Shown: positions 15,187-21,333 of the stretch, one piece after another | How the letters are laid out: every line of letters starts with the position of its first letter | Position numbering within the stretch: position 1 is the stretch's first letter | Assembly (NCBI GenBank): GCA_009919445.1 | Contig: RGBY01000011.1 | Span: forward strand, 1-21,333 | Reading direction: 5' to 3' | Origin: Planctomycetia bacterium | GTDB lineage: Bacteria > Planctomycetota > Planctomycetia > Pirellulales > UBA1268 | DNA: 21,333 nt | Notes under the pieces: model-generated | Databases searched by the model: none | Told to the model about the DNA's origin: nothing | The model's input: only the letters and a program-made list of their open reading frames with translations | Made by a program: the position numbers and the translations under genes

Positions 15187-15906
15187 ATGGTGGCGCAACA
15201 ACGCAGCCAGTTCTCTTGGGCTATTGTATGTGCGGCATTTGTTCTGTTTGCGGTGGATGCCATCTCGCCGGCATGGGCGCATGCGGCGACAGAGGCTGTA
15301 GACCATCCCAACGTGATTGTCTTCCTGGTCGATGATATGGGCCCGCTCGACACGTCGGTTCCATTCCTCACTGACGAGGAGGGCAGGCCAAAGCGGTATC
15401 CCTTGAATGATTTCTACCGGACACCGGCAATGCAGCGACTGGCTAATCGTGGCACCCGGTTCACGACCTTCTATGCGATGAGTGTCTGTTCGCCGACGCG
15501 AACGTCGTTGCTGACGGGGCAAAATGCAGCCCGGCATCGGGTCACCCAGTGGATCAATTCAGAACAGAATAACCGGGGGCCGTTTGGTCCACCTGACTGG
15601 CGTTGGGTTGGCGTGCAGGATGCTACCACGACGCTTCCCGGCGTTCTCAAAAATGCCGGCTATCAAACGATCTTTGTCGGCAAGGCCCACTTTGGCCCTA
15701 GCGGCGAGCCGGCAGAGTGGCCAGACAATCTCGGGTTTGATGTCAACGTTGCTGGCTGTTCTTGGGGGCAGCCAGGGAGTTATTACGGAGAGGATGGCTA
15801 TGGTCACATCAAGGGCAACAAGCGTCGGGCCGTTCCTCATCTGGAGAAGTATCATGGCAGCGAAACGTTTCTGTCTGAGGCGTTAACGCGATTCCAGCGG
15901 GCGTGA
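15187..15906 (+). pseudogene. Sulfatase, N-terminal fragment of a broken gene
   Basis: N-terminal half of an exported type I sulfatase. An upstream in-frame ATG exists at 15169, but AAGGTGGG at 15172-15179 points to the ATG at 15187. A signal peptide (about 1-34) is followed by metal-binding Asp49/Asp50 in FLVDDMG, the CSPTR signature (Cys101, the formylglycine site), GYQTIFVGKAHFG and the SEALTR segment. Immediately after SEALTR the frame runs to a TGA. The central part, with the SDNG metal motif, is absent, and the C-terminal part resumes in another frame at 15903. Sulfatases are normally about 450-520 residues; roughly 130-170 residues appear to be missing. It cannot form a complete active site, so a deletion pseudogene or an assembly error is likely. 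Confidence 0.82.
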
Positions 15907-16349
15907 TCAGGGACGAATGCGGCACTGTGATGGACATCTATCCAACGGTGCTTGCACTTGCAGGGGCTGCAGCCCCTGACAACCATCCTGTTGATGGAGT
16001 GAATCTGGCACCGCAGCTTGCTGGTGAGAACCAGAGTAAGCGGCAGCCGCGGTTTCTCATGCATTTCCCGCATAGTCACCGCAGCAGTTACTTCACGTCA
16101 TTCAGGGATGGTGACTGGAAACTGGTCTATCACTATCTGCCCGAGGAGAAGCCTGGTAGCGTCCGTTACGAACTTTTCGACCTGGCTGCCGATCCCTACG
16201 AAAATGAGAACTTGGCAGCGGCAAGACCCGCCGTTTTAAGAAAGATGACCGAGGCTATGATTGCCGCACTCGAGTCGGAGGGGGCACTTTTCCCGGTCGC
16301 GAAGAACGGAATGGAGCTCAGGCCGGTGGTGCCGCAGGGCTCTCTATAA
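15903..16349 (+). pseudogene. Sulfatase, C-terminal fragment of the same broken gene
   Basis: This 148-residue frame is the C-terminal part of a sulfatase: GTVMDIYPTVLALAG, VDGVNLAPQLAG, a FRDGDWKLVYHY strand and LFDLAADPYENENLA are standard C-terminal sulfatase blocks. It overlaps the N-terminal fragment by GTGA, but in a different frame. Reading the same frame a little upstream gives PAGVIRDECG, matching the usual run into the TDIYPT block, so the homology starts before the GTG and that codon is not a true start. It has no signal peptide or catalytic Cys and is not an independent enzyme. The end touches the convergent FAD oxidoreductase with no spacer. Confidence 0.8.
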
Positions 16350-18656
16350 TCAGCCAGCCGGCTTAAGCAGTACGGCGTCGGCGTGGGCGAGGCCACCGGC
16401 GTCCTCTGTGCCGATTACGACCACGCAGGTCTCGCCTTTTTGCAGCGTGACGCGACCAGCCGGTCCAAACCGGCGGTCAATCGAGGGCCGCTCTCGCATG
16501 TTGATAGTGGCTGAAAGGCTCGAGCCGGCCGCCTCAATCAGGATTGGGACCGAACGGCCCCGGTTTTCGTGTGGCTGCCAGGCGACGAGCACGTCATAGC
16601 TGCCAGTCGCCGGGGCCTGCAGCGTAAATCTGGCAGACGCGTCGCTGCCGGGGGATGCATAGATGTAGCCGTAGCCGACATAGCCCTGCAGGCCACGCCC
16701 CTCGGTCCAGTGCCCCTCTTTTCTGGCCTGCCGGTCGTCGACAATTACTCCACCCTTGTCTGCTGCGAGTTGCTGGGGGTCAAGCCCAGTCATCGGGCCA
16801 GTCGGGCCTGCGAGGGCCAGGGCATCATCAGGAATTTCAATCGGGTCGGAAAGACTGGCCCGGCGCGCCCTTCCCGGTAGTTTCAGCAGGTTGTCCATTT
16901 CTGGCCATTGGCTTTCATAGACACCTCGCGGGGTCGTGCCATGCTTGACTGCCACGCTTGCTGCCTTGCCGACCACCTCGCCCATCATGCCGCAGGTTTT
17001 CATCACACGGACTGTGCCGAGGGCCTCGTGGGTAACTGAAATACAGCGGCCCGCCATAAACAGGTTGTCGATATCACGTGAGTAGAAGCAGCGATAGGGC
17101 ACTGGGTAGCCAAAGCTGCGATCAACCCGCCCGTCATGAACCGCGATCGAGATGAAAGGGTTGTCTGGAAACTTCGTGGCATATTGTTCCTTCGGATAGT
17201 GAAGGTCGATCGACCAGGTCGAGGGGACACAGCCGTCTGGAAAGGCTCGCTTGGTAACGATGTCATCCTGCGTCAGCAGAACATCGCCAAGAATGCGGCG
17301 GCTTTCCCGGGGGCCGCCTATGTAGGCCACCCAGGTCAGGTAGGCAGTCGGGTGCTGGGCCGCACCATCACCATTTTTCATGGCATTGAACGCACCGAAG
17401 ACAGCCCGCAGGTTCCAGTCGCGAATGCCCTCGGCATCGGCTAGTGGATCCTTGTCAAAGCCACTCTCCCAGAACCACTGGCCATGATGATCGCGTGGGT
17501 AGGGAAAATCGGCCATCTCCAAGGGAAGCGTCCAGGGCGTCTCGGGAAACCGCTGCGGCTCATCGGCCTCGTCCCAGGCCCACATGTTGCTCATGCCCAT
17601 CCGGCCCTTCGGTTCCATGACAGTCTCAGCACCAGCGAGAAAGCCAATCGTGGCATGGCCAGTGGCATCACAGAAAAACCGGCCGGTGAATCGGAGTTCA
17701 CGGCTGGAACGGGTGTCAAGGCAGATCACCGCTTCAATGCGGTTTTTGTCACCAGCCTTTTCGACGTCAAAGGCGTGGGTGTTCAAAAAGAGGTCAATAT
17801 TCGGCTCCGCCCGAACGACCTCTTCTTTTTTTGCGTCACCAAATTCCTCGTAAGTGCCAGGGCTTTTCTTAGCGTGGTCGCAGAACTCTTCGATGATCTC
17901 ACCGATCCGGGGATAGTTGCCGCGACGGATCAGCCCCATAGCCCAGACCCGCACTTCACTAGAACCGTTTCCGCCCAGAACAGGCCGATCTTGGATGAGG
18001 GCAACCTTGAGGCCCATGCGGGCTGCAGAAATGGCTGCACCCATCCCGGAGTAGCCACCGCCAACGACGACAAGATCGTAGGGTCCCTTGGTTTCTGGCT
18101 CAGCGGGTAGCCCAAGGGCAGCCCGCCGCCATGCCGGCAGCACTGCCGAGTCGTTTGGCGGTGGCGTATGGGTCTGGGTAAAGGCGATGCAATCGCAGCG
18201 GCCGTCAAAGCCAGTCAGGTCGTGGAGGGTAAGGCTATTTTCGCCAGCAGCCAGTTCGACCGTACCGCCAGCCTGCCAGTGCCACTCAGCGCCAGTTGTG
18301 CCAAATGTTTCAGGCAAGGGTTTCCCATTGATTTCCAATTGAAATCGGCCAGGACTCCCCGAGGCCTGCCAGCGAGCGACCCAGTCTTTCGTCCGTACCC
18401 AGACCCTATAGGAGCCCGCTTTGCTAACCTCAAACGAGGTCGAGGCATCGGCGACTGGCCTGCCCAGCCCATGGGCAAGCAGGTAGGGTGAGCCCATTTC
18501 ACGGATAAACTGGGTATCGAGTTTCCAGCCACCGAGGTCAGCAAAGCTTTCCGCTTCAATCAGAATGGGCGTGTGATGATCAGCTTTGGCTGCCTGATGG
18601 AAACCAAAAATGAGCATCGCGCAGAAAACAGGCCGCGTCACAGTTACGTAGTTCAT
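16350..18656 (-). CDS. Exported FAD-dependent oxidoreductase with CBM-like and golvesin-like domains
   Basis: A 768-residue exported flavoprotein. A Sec-type signal peptide (about 1-25) precedes a beta-sandwich, carbohydrate-binding-like domain (about 30-160, starting ILIEAESFADLGGW). Residues 192-620 form a FAD_oxidored (pfam12831-type) domain: the dinucleotide motif VVGGGYSGMGAAISAARMG (197-215), LGGNGSSEVRVW (227-238), and RDIDNLFMAGRCISVTHEALGTVR near its end. The final 130 residues resemble the golvesin/xanthan-lyase C-terminal domain (YVGYGYIYASPG, GSYDVLVAWQPH, HADAVLL). Such proteins are common in planctomycete polysaccharide loci and probably oxidise a sugar or glycan-linked substrate; the substrate is unknown. 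Convergent with the broken sulfatase and divergent from the hydrolase at 18796. No good ribosome binding site is seen. Confidence 0.9.
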   Translation of the reverse strand: MNYVTVTRPVFCAMLIFGFHQAAKADHHTPILIEAESFADLGGWKLDTQFIREMGSPYLLAHGLGRPVADASTSFEVSKAGSYRVWVRTKDWVARWQASGSPGRFQLEINGKPLPETFGTTGAEWHWQAGGTVELAAGENSLTLHDLTGFDGRCDCIAFTQTHTPPPNDSAVLPAWRRAALGLPAEPETKGPYDLVVVGGGYSGMGAAISAARMGLKVALIQDRPVLGGNGSSEVRVWAMGLIRRGNYPRIGEIIEEFCDHAKKSPGTYEEFGDAKKEEVVRAEPNIDLFLNTHAFDVEKAGDKNRIEAVICLDTRSSRELRFTGRFFCDATGHATIGFLAGAETVMEPKGRMGMSNMWAWDEADEPQRFPETPWTLPLEMADFPYPRDHHGQWFWESGFDKDPLADAEGIRDWNLRAVFGAFNAMKNGDGAAQHPTAYLTWVAYIGGPRESRRILGDVLLTQDDIVTKRAFPDGCVPSTWSIDLHYPKEQYATKFPDNPFISIAVHDGRVDRSFGYPVPYRCFYSRDIDNLFMAGRCISVTHEALGTVRVMKTCGMMGEVVGKAASVAVKHGTTPRGVYESQWPEMDNLLKLPGRARRASLSDPIEIPDDALALAGPTGPMTGLDPQQLAADKGGVIVDDRQARKEGHWTEGRGLQGYVGYGYIYASPGSDASARFTLQAPATGSYDVLVAWQPHENRGRSVPILIEAAGSSLSATINMRERPSIDRRFGPAGRVTLQKGETCVVVIGTEDAGGLAHADAVLLKPAG

Positions 18657-18795
18657 GGAAGCGTCAGCAGGCAGGAAGGAAGCGGAAAGAGAGGCAGGGA
18701 AGGGTGTCTTGATGATAATGTCTTTTGCAGAAAAACCTTATCACAAGTACTGGTGTTGAGATCTCCCCCTCAGGCTCGAATCAAGGGCGAACCGC

Positions 18796-19142
18796 GTGAA
18801 TAGCCTGGCAACTAACCAGCGCGGATACTGCTTCCAGACGGTCTGGCGATCGCTCCGATCGCTGTTTGTCGTTTTTGTAGTCCTGGCCAATATGGTGTTT
18901 GGGCACAGCAATCTGGGGTTGGGGGGAGAGATGGCTGCGGAAGAAAGGCAACCATCGGTGGCAAGCAATTTTGGACCGACCACCGCTGGCAGGAGGGCTG
19001 GCGAATCCAGCAGAACGCCATCACTGGGCACTGGCGTCTGCTCGACCCGGGCAATGTCCGTGTTGCCTGGGGAAGCCGGGCCGCCTGTGAGCAGGAACTT
19101 GACCGGCATCAGTCTGATCTGCACAGCCGCCAGCGACACATC
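18796..19142 (+). other. 5' part of the alpha/beta-hydrolase gene, frameshifted
   Basis: The likely start of the hydrolase gene is the GTG at 18796. In that frame the first residues give a membrane anchor or signal segment (SLRSLFVVFVVLANMVFG, about 19-36). The frame that continues into the hydrolase is the next one: from about 18945 it reads TIGGKQFWTDHRWQEGWRIQ and then TGHWRLLD, the conserved N-terminal part of planctomycete hydrolases of this type, running without stop into 19143. That second frame has no ATG or GTG start before 19143 and has stops at 18801 and 18813. A one-base loss somewhere between about 18915 and 18945 reconciles both; the six-G run at 18921-18926 is the obvious candidate. 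Confidence 0.6.
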
Positions 19143-19781
19143 GTGCTCATTCACGGCCTTTTCCGCTCAGCGGCCTCAATGCTGAAACTGCGGCAAATGC
19201 TTGAGGAGCACCACCTTGGCCAGACAGTTCTCTTTGAATATGCCAGCAGCCGCGCAGCAATTGCTGATCATGCGAACGCCCTCCGTGAGGTGGTGGCCGG
19301 GCTTCCGCCGGAATCTCCAATCAGTTTTGTCGGCCATAGCATGGGAAATATCGTCCTGCGGCACGCGTTTGCTGACTGGGAGGCTGCCGGCGACCAGGCG
19401 GTGCTCGGGCGTGTGGAGTCGGTGGTCATGCTGGGGCCGCCAAATCAGGGGGCGGCTATCGCCAGACAGTTGGCCAAAATGCCTGCGTATGGCTGGCTGG
19501 CAGGGCAGGGGGGCTTGGAACTGGGGCCTGATTGGAAGCAGCTTGAGCAGAGCCTCGGCGTTCCTCCATGCCCGGTGGGGATTGTTGCGGGCCGACTGCC
19601 AGAGGGATTTACCAATCCACTTGTTGGCGAAGCTGGCGACTTCGTCGTGAGCGTGGAGGAAACACGTCTACCAGGGGCGGAGGTGCTTGAAGTGAATCAG
19701 CTGCACTCATTGCTGATGGATGATCTGCAGGTGCAGCAGGCGACAGCGGCTTTTATCGAACACCAGCATTTCCCTGACTGA
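19143..19781 (+). CDS. Alpha/beta-hydrolase (lipase/esterase-like), main part
   Basis: The catalytic part of an alpha/beta-hydrolase. Counted from the GTG at 19143, LIHGLFRS (2-9) is the oxyanion-side HG motif, GHSMG (64-68) holds nucleophile Ser66, GDFVVSVEET (164-173) supplies Asp165, and QLHSLL (185-190) supplies His187. The triad is complete. The family resembles PGAP1/lipase-like esterases. The GTG is probably internal: coding sequence in this frame extends upstream to about 18945, and the gene appears to begin at 18796 in another frame (see that entry). If the frameshift is real, expression would need it to be bypassed; if it is a sequencing error, the intact protein is about 328 residues and membrane-anchored or exported. 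Convergent with the SGNH hydrolase, 20 bases apart. Confidence 0.78.
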   Translation: MLIHGLFRSAASMLKLRQMLEEHHLGQTVLFEYASSRAAIADHANALREVVAGLPPESPISFVGHSMGNIVLRHAFADWEAAGDQAVLGRVESVVMLGPPNQGAAIARQLAKMPAYGWLAGQGGLELGPDWKQLEQSLGVPPCPVGIVAGRLPEGFTNPLVGEAGDFVVSVEETRLPGAEVLEVNQLHSLLMDDLQVQQATAAFIEHQHFPD

Positions 19782-19801
19782 AATCGGCAAAAGACCTCAG
19801 A

Positions 19802-20530
19802 TCACTTCTGGGCTTGCAGGGCCTTCATGATGACATCGGCGACGTGTTCACCCAGTGCCTGGGAGCCGGCAGGGGTGTAGTGAACATCAGCATGCCGCTG
19901 CTTGTCGCTGATTGATTTAGCGAAGGCAAAAAATGGGTCGGTCATTACGCCACCGACCTCAGCGATGGCCCGTGCCGCAGCGGCGTTGTACTTCACTGAG
20001 TCACCCGGCACGCGGCCCTTTGCCCCCTTGGGCACCGGTGTGGTTTCCCGCCAGATCGAAAGGGCGGCTGCCTTTTTGATACGTTCAGCCAGCGTTTTGA
20101 TATTGGCCTGATAGGCTTCCATCGGCACCTGTTGATGCGACGTTGCGGCTTGCGGGTCAGCGAGGTTCTCGCCATTTGGTCCAAGGTACTTCAGGTCGTG
20201 CAGGCCGAAGTTCCAGTGGACGATATCCCACTTTCGGTCACCAAGCCAGGTGTCGATCTGCTTAAGCCCAAGCGTTGTGGGGCCACAGTTTGTTTTTGGT
20301 CGATAGACATTCGCTTTCCCCTTCAGGGCTTCTCGCACAGCTGTGTGGTAGCCGATTGAGATTGAGTCACCAAGCAACAGCACATTGGGGAGCCTGGGAT
20401 CGACGGTTGGATCAACAAATGCTTTGTTTTTTGGGCGTTGGGCGTGAGCGGCAGGCGTGATGGCCAGCAGCAGAAGGCAGCCAGTTGTCGGAAGCAGGCC
20501 GCGACGGGTGATGATGTGTTGACCGGCCAT
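19802..20530 (-). CDS. Exported SGNH/GDSL hydrolase
   Basis: A 242-residue esterase of the SGNH superfamily. Block I is LLLGDSISIG (51-60) with nucleophile Ser56. Block II Gly is in TNCGPTT (Gly83). Block III is NFGLHD (107-112, Asn107 in place of the usual GxND spacing). Block V is DVHYTPAG (215-222, Asp215 and His217). An exported-protein leader includes TRRGLLP (8-14), which resembles a twin-arginine motif, then a hydrophobic stretch and AHA cleavage site at 28-30. The ATG at 20530 is chosen because a GGAG lies 9 bases upstream; the longer TTG start at 20602 falls inside a hairpin. Likely removes acetyl or other acyl groups from glycans, as many planctomycete SGNH proteins are thought to do. 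Divergent from the TSUP gene. Confidence 0.85.
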   Translation of the reverse strand: MAGQHIITRRGLLPTTGCLLLLAITPAAHAQRPKNKAFVDPTVDPRLPNVLLLGDSISIGYHTAVREALKGKANVYRPKTNCGPTTLGLKQIDTWLGDRKWDIVHWNFGLHDLKYLGPNGENLADPQAATSHQQVPMEAYQANIKTLAERIKKAAALSIWRETTPVPKGAKGRVPGDSVKYNAAAARAIAEVGGVMTDPFFAFAKSISDKQRHADVHYTPAGSQALGEHVADVIMKALQAQK

Positions 20531-20595
20531 GGGCGGGAACTCCGGTTGGGTCGAGCGAGTGTGTGGGGGCAAGGGTCTGGTCGGCATTGAGACGT

Positions 20596-20610
20596 CCGCC
20601 AAACTGGCGG
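20596..20610. repeat. Perfect hairpin in the SGNH-TSUP intergenic region
   Basis: CCGCCA (20596-20601) and TGGCGG (20605-20610) form a 6-bp perfect stem with a 3-base loop. It lies in the 159-base divergent region between the SGNH hydrolase and TSUP genes, about 65 bases upstream of the former. It could be a regulatory stem or operator for either gene; chance is not excluded. I see no convincing promoter boxes. Confidence 0.35.
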
Positions 20611-20689
20611 CATCTGCGGCTCAAACAGTATCTTGGCAGGGCCGCTGATTGCGTGCAAATCCTGAAGGGCGAACCCCAGTCGACCGGTC

Positions 20690-21333
20690 ATGATACCTTT
20701 TAATGGTCTATTCGTGCTCCTGCTTGGGCTGGTGGCATGTCTCTACGCGGCGGTGGGCCATGCCGGTGCCACCGGGTACATCGCCGTCATGAGCCTTGCC
20801 GGCATCGAGCCGCAGACAATCCGGCCAGTGGCACTGCTGCTCAATGTGCTGGTCGGTGGGATTGCCACGCTTCAGTTTGCGCGGGCGGGGTATTTCAGTC
20901 ACAAGCTCTTCCTGCCATTAGCAGCGGCTAGCCTCCCCGCCGCGACTATCGGCGGCTGGCTCCAGATGCCTACCACGGTGTTTGAGGCTGTTGTGGGGGC
21001 GGTCCTTTTGTTTTCAGCGGGTCGAATGTTCGCTGAATGGAAAGCTGGATGGGTAGCCCCAGAGGTAGCCGCAGAGGACACTCAGCGTCCCTCAGCTGGT
21101 TTGCTTCTGGCTCTGGGCAGCGGCCTGGGGTTTCTTTCAGGGCTGACGGGGGTTGGCGGAGGAGTCTTTTTGACGCCCGTCTTACTCGCCATCAAGGCGG
21201 CACCGATTAAGGAAGTCGCGGCGGTTTCTGCGGCATTTATTCTGGTGAACTCGGTGGCCGGACTGGCCGGCTGGCTAGCCGCAGGAAACAGACTGCCGGC
21301 GGTTGGGCTTTCGCTTGTGGCCGCCGTCGTCTG
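20690..21333 (+). CDS. TSUP (TauE/SafE) family permease, N-terminal part
   Basis: An open frame from the ATG at 20690 to the window edge gives 214 residues of a polytopic membrane protein. The TSUP pattern is clear: a first repeat starting with a hydrophobic helix and VGHAGATGYIAVMSLAG (22-38), and a second repeat with the GLTGVGGGVFLTPVLLA signature (about 151-167), the duplicated glycine-rich half-sites of this family. About six helices are visible; the rest is beyond the edge. TSUP proteins move sulfite, sulfoacetate, taurine-derived or other anions. Its place in a sulfatase-rich region fits export or import of a sulfur compound, but substrate cannot be read from sequence. No strong ribosome binding site. 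Confidence 0.85.
   Translation, partial: MIPFNGLFVLLLGLVACLYAAVGHAGATGYIAVMSLAGIEPQTIRPVALLLNVLVGGIATLQFARAGYFSHKLFLPLAAASLPAATIGGWLQMPTTVFEAVVGAVLLFSAGRMFAEWKAGWVAPEVAAEDTQRPSAGLLLALGSGLGFLSGLTGVGGGVFLTPVLLAIKAAPIKEVAAVSAAFILVNSVAGLAGWLAAGNRLPAVGLSLVAAVV

Noticed and set aside
15903..16349. A separate small gene overlapping the sulfatase by GTGA
   Set aside because: It is the C-terminal part of a sulfatase, and homology begins before the GTG, so it is a remnant and not a gene of its own.
18921..18927. Programmed -1 frameshift at GGGGGGA
   Set aside because: The heptamer fits only formally; I see no clear downstream stimulatory hairpin, and a homopolymer indel explains the data more simply.
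20531..20602. Longer SGNH hydrolase starting at TTG 20602
   Set aside because: It would place about 24 extra residues before a complete export leader, starts inside a hairpin, and the ATG at 20530 has a GGAG site.
1..21333. CRISPR array, tRNA, rRNA, prophage or insertion sequence
   Set aside because: I saw no spaced direct repeats, cloverleaf-like sequences, transposase or integrase motifs, or terminal inverted repeats.

Overview
The window looks like chromosomal DNA of a planctomycete, most likely a Pirellulales-type marine or aquatic member. The signs are moderately high GC, many exported proteins, a sulfatase fused to an esterase plus a second, broken sulfatase, a large Ser/Thr kinase with a TPR tail, DUF1080-like and golvesin/CBM-like domains, and few clear Shine-Dalgarno sites. 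This assignment is inferred from protein families, not from a marker gene. I found no rRNA, tRNA, CRISPR array, insertion sequence or integrase, and no stretch over 300 bases without a gene.

Layout. (1) 1-2331: the C-terminal part of an HrpB-type helicase, cut by the window edge, overlaps by ATGA a small unknown protein; a strong hairpin follows. (2) 2394-5683: three co-directional genes for sugar-acid or hydroxyacid metabolism, namely a D-2-hydroxyacid dehydrogenase, an Ldh_2-family dehydrogenase and a KDG-kinase-like PfkB kinase. (3) 5759-6583: an exported protein with a planctomycete carbohydrate-binding-like domain, ending in a perfect inverted repeat shared with the convergent 8947-6599 esterase-sulfatase fusion. 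(4) 9067-12542: an exported jelly-roll (DUF1080-like) protein, then a membrane Ser/Thr kinase with TPRs. (5) 15035-12575 (minus): a NosR-like membrane protein with two FMN-binding domains, followed 16 bases later by an ApbE-type flavin transferase. (6) 15187-16349: a sulfatase that has lost its middle. (7) 18656-16350 (minus): an exported FAD oxidoreductase between two carbohydrate-binding-like domains. (8) 18796-21333: an alpha/beta hydrolase with a probable frameshift, a convergent SGNH hydrolase, and the start of a TSUP (TauE/SafE) transporter cut by the right edge.

How the genes may work together. Sulfatases, esterases, SGNH hydrolase and carbohydrate-binding-like exported proteins fit removal of sulfate and ester groups from algal-type polysaccharides. 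The KDG-kinase cluster fits use of the released acidic sugars. The NosR-like/ApbE pair is a textbook partnership: ApbE attaches FMN to threonines in FMN-binding domains, building an electron conduit on the outer face of the membrane. The most interesting points are this compact two-flavin module with an unusual ApbE, the esterase-sulfatase fusion, the paired dehydrogenases of unrelated folds, and two damaged genes (sulfatase and alpha/beta hydrolase).
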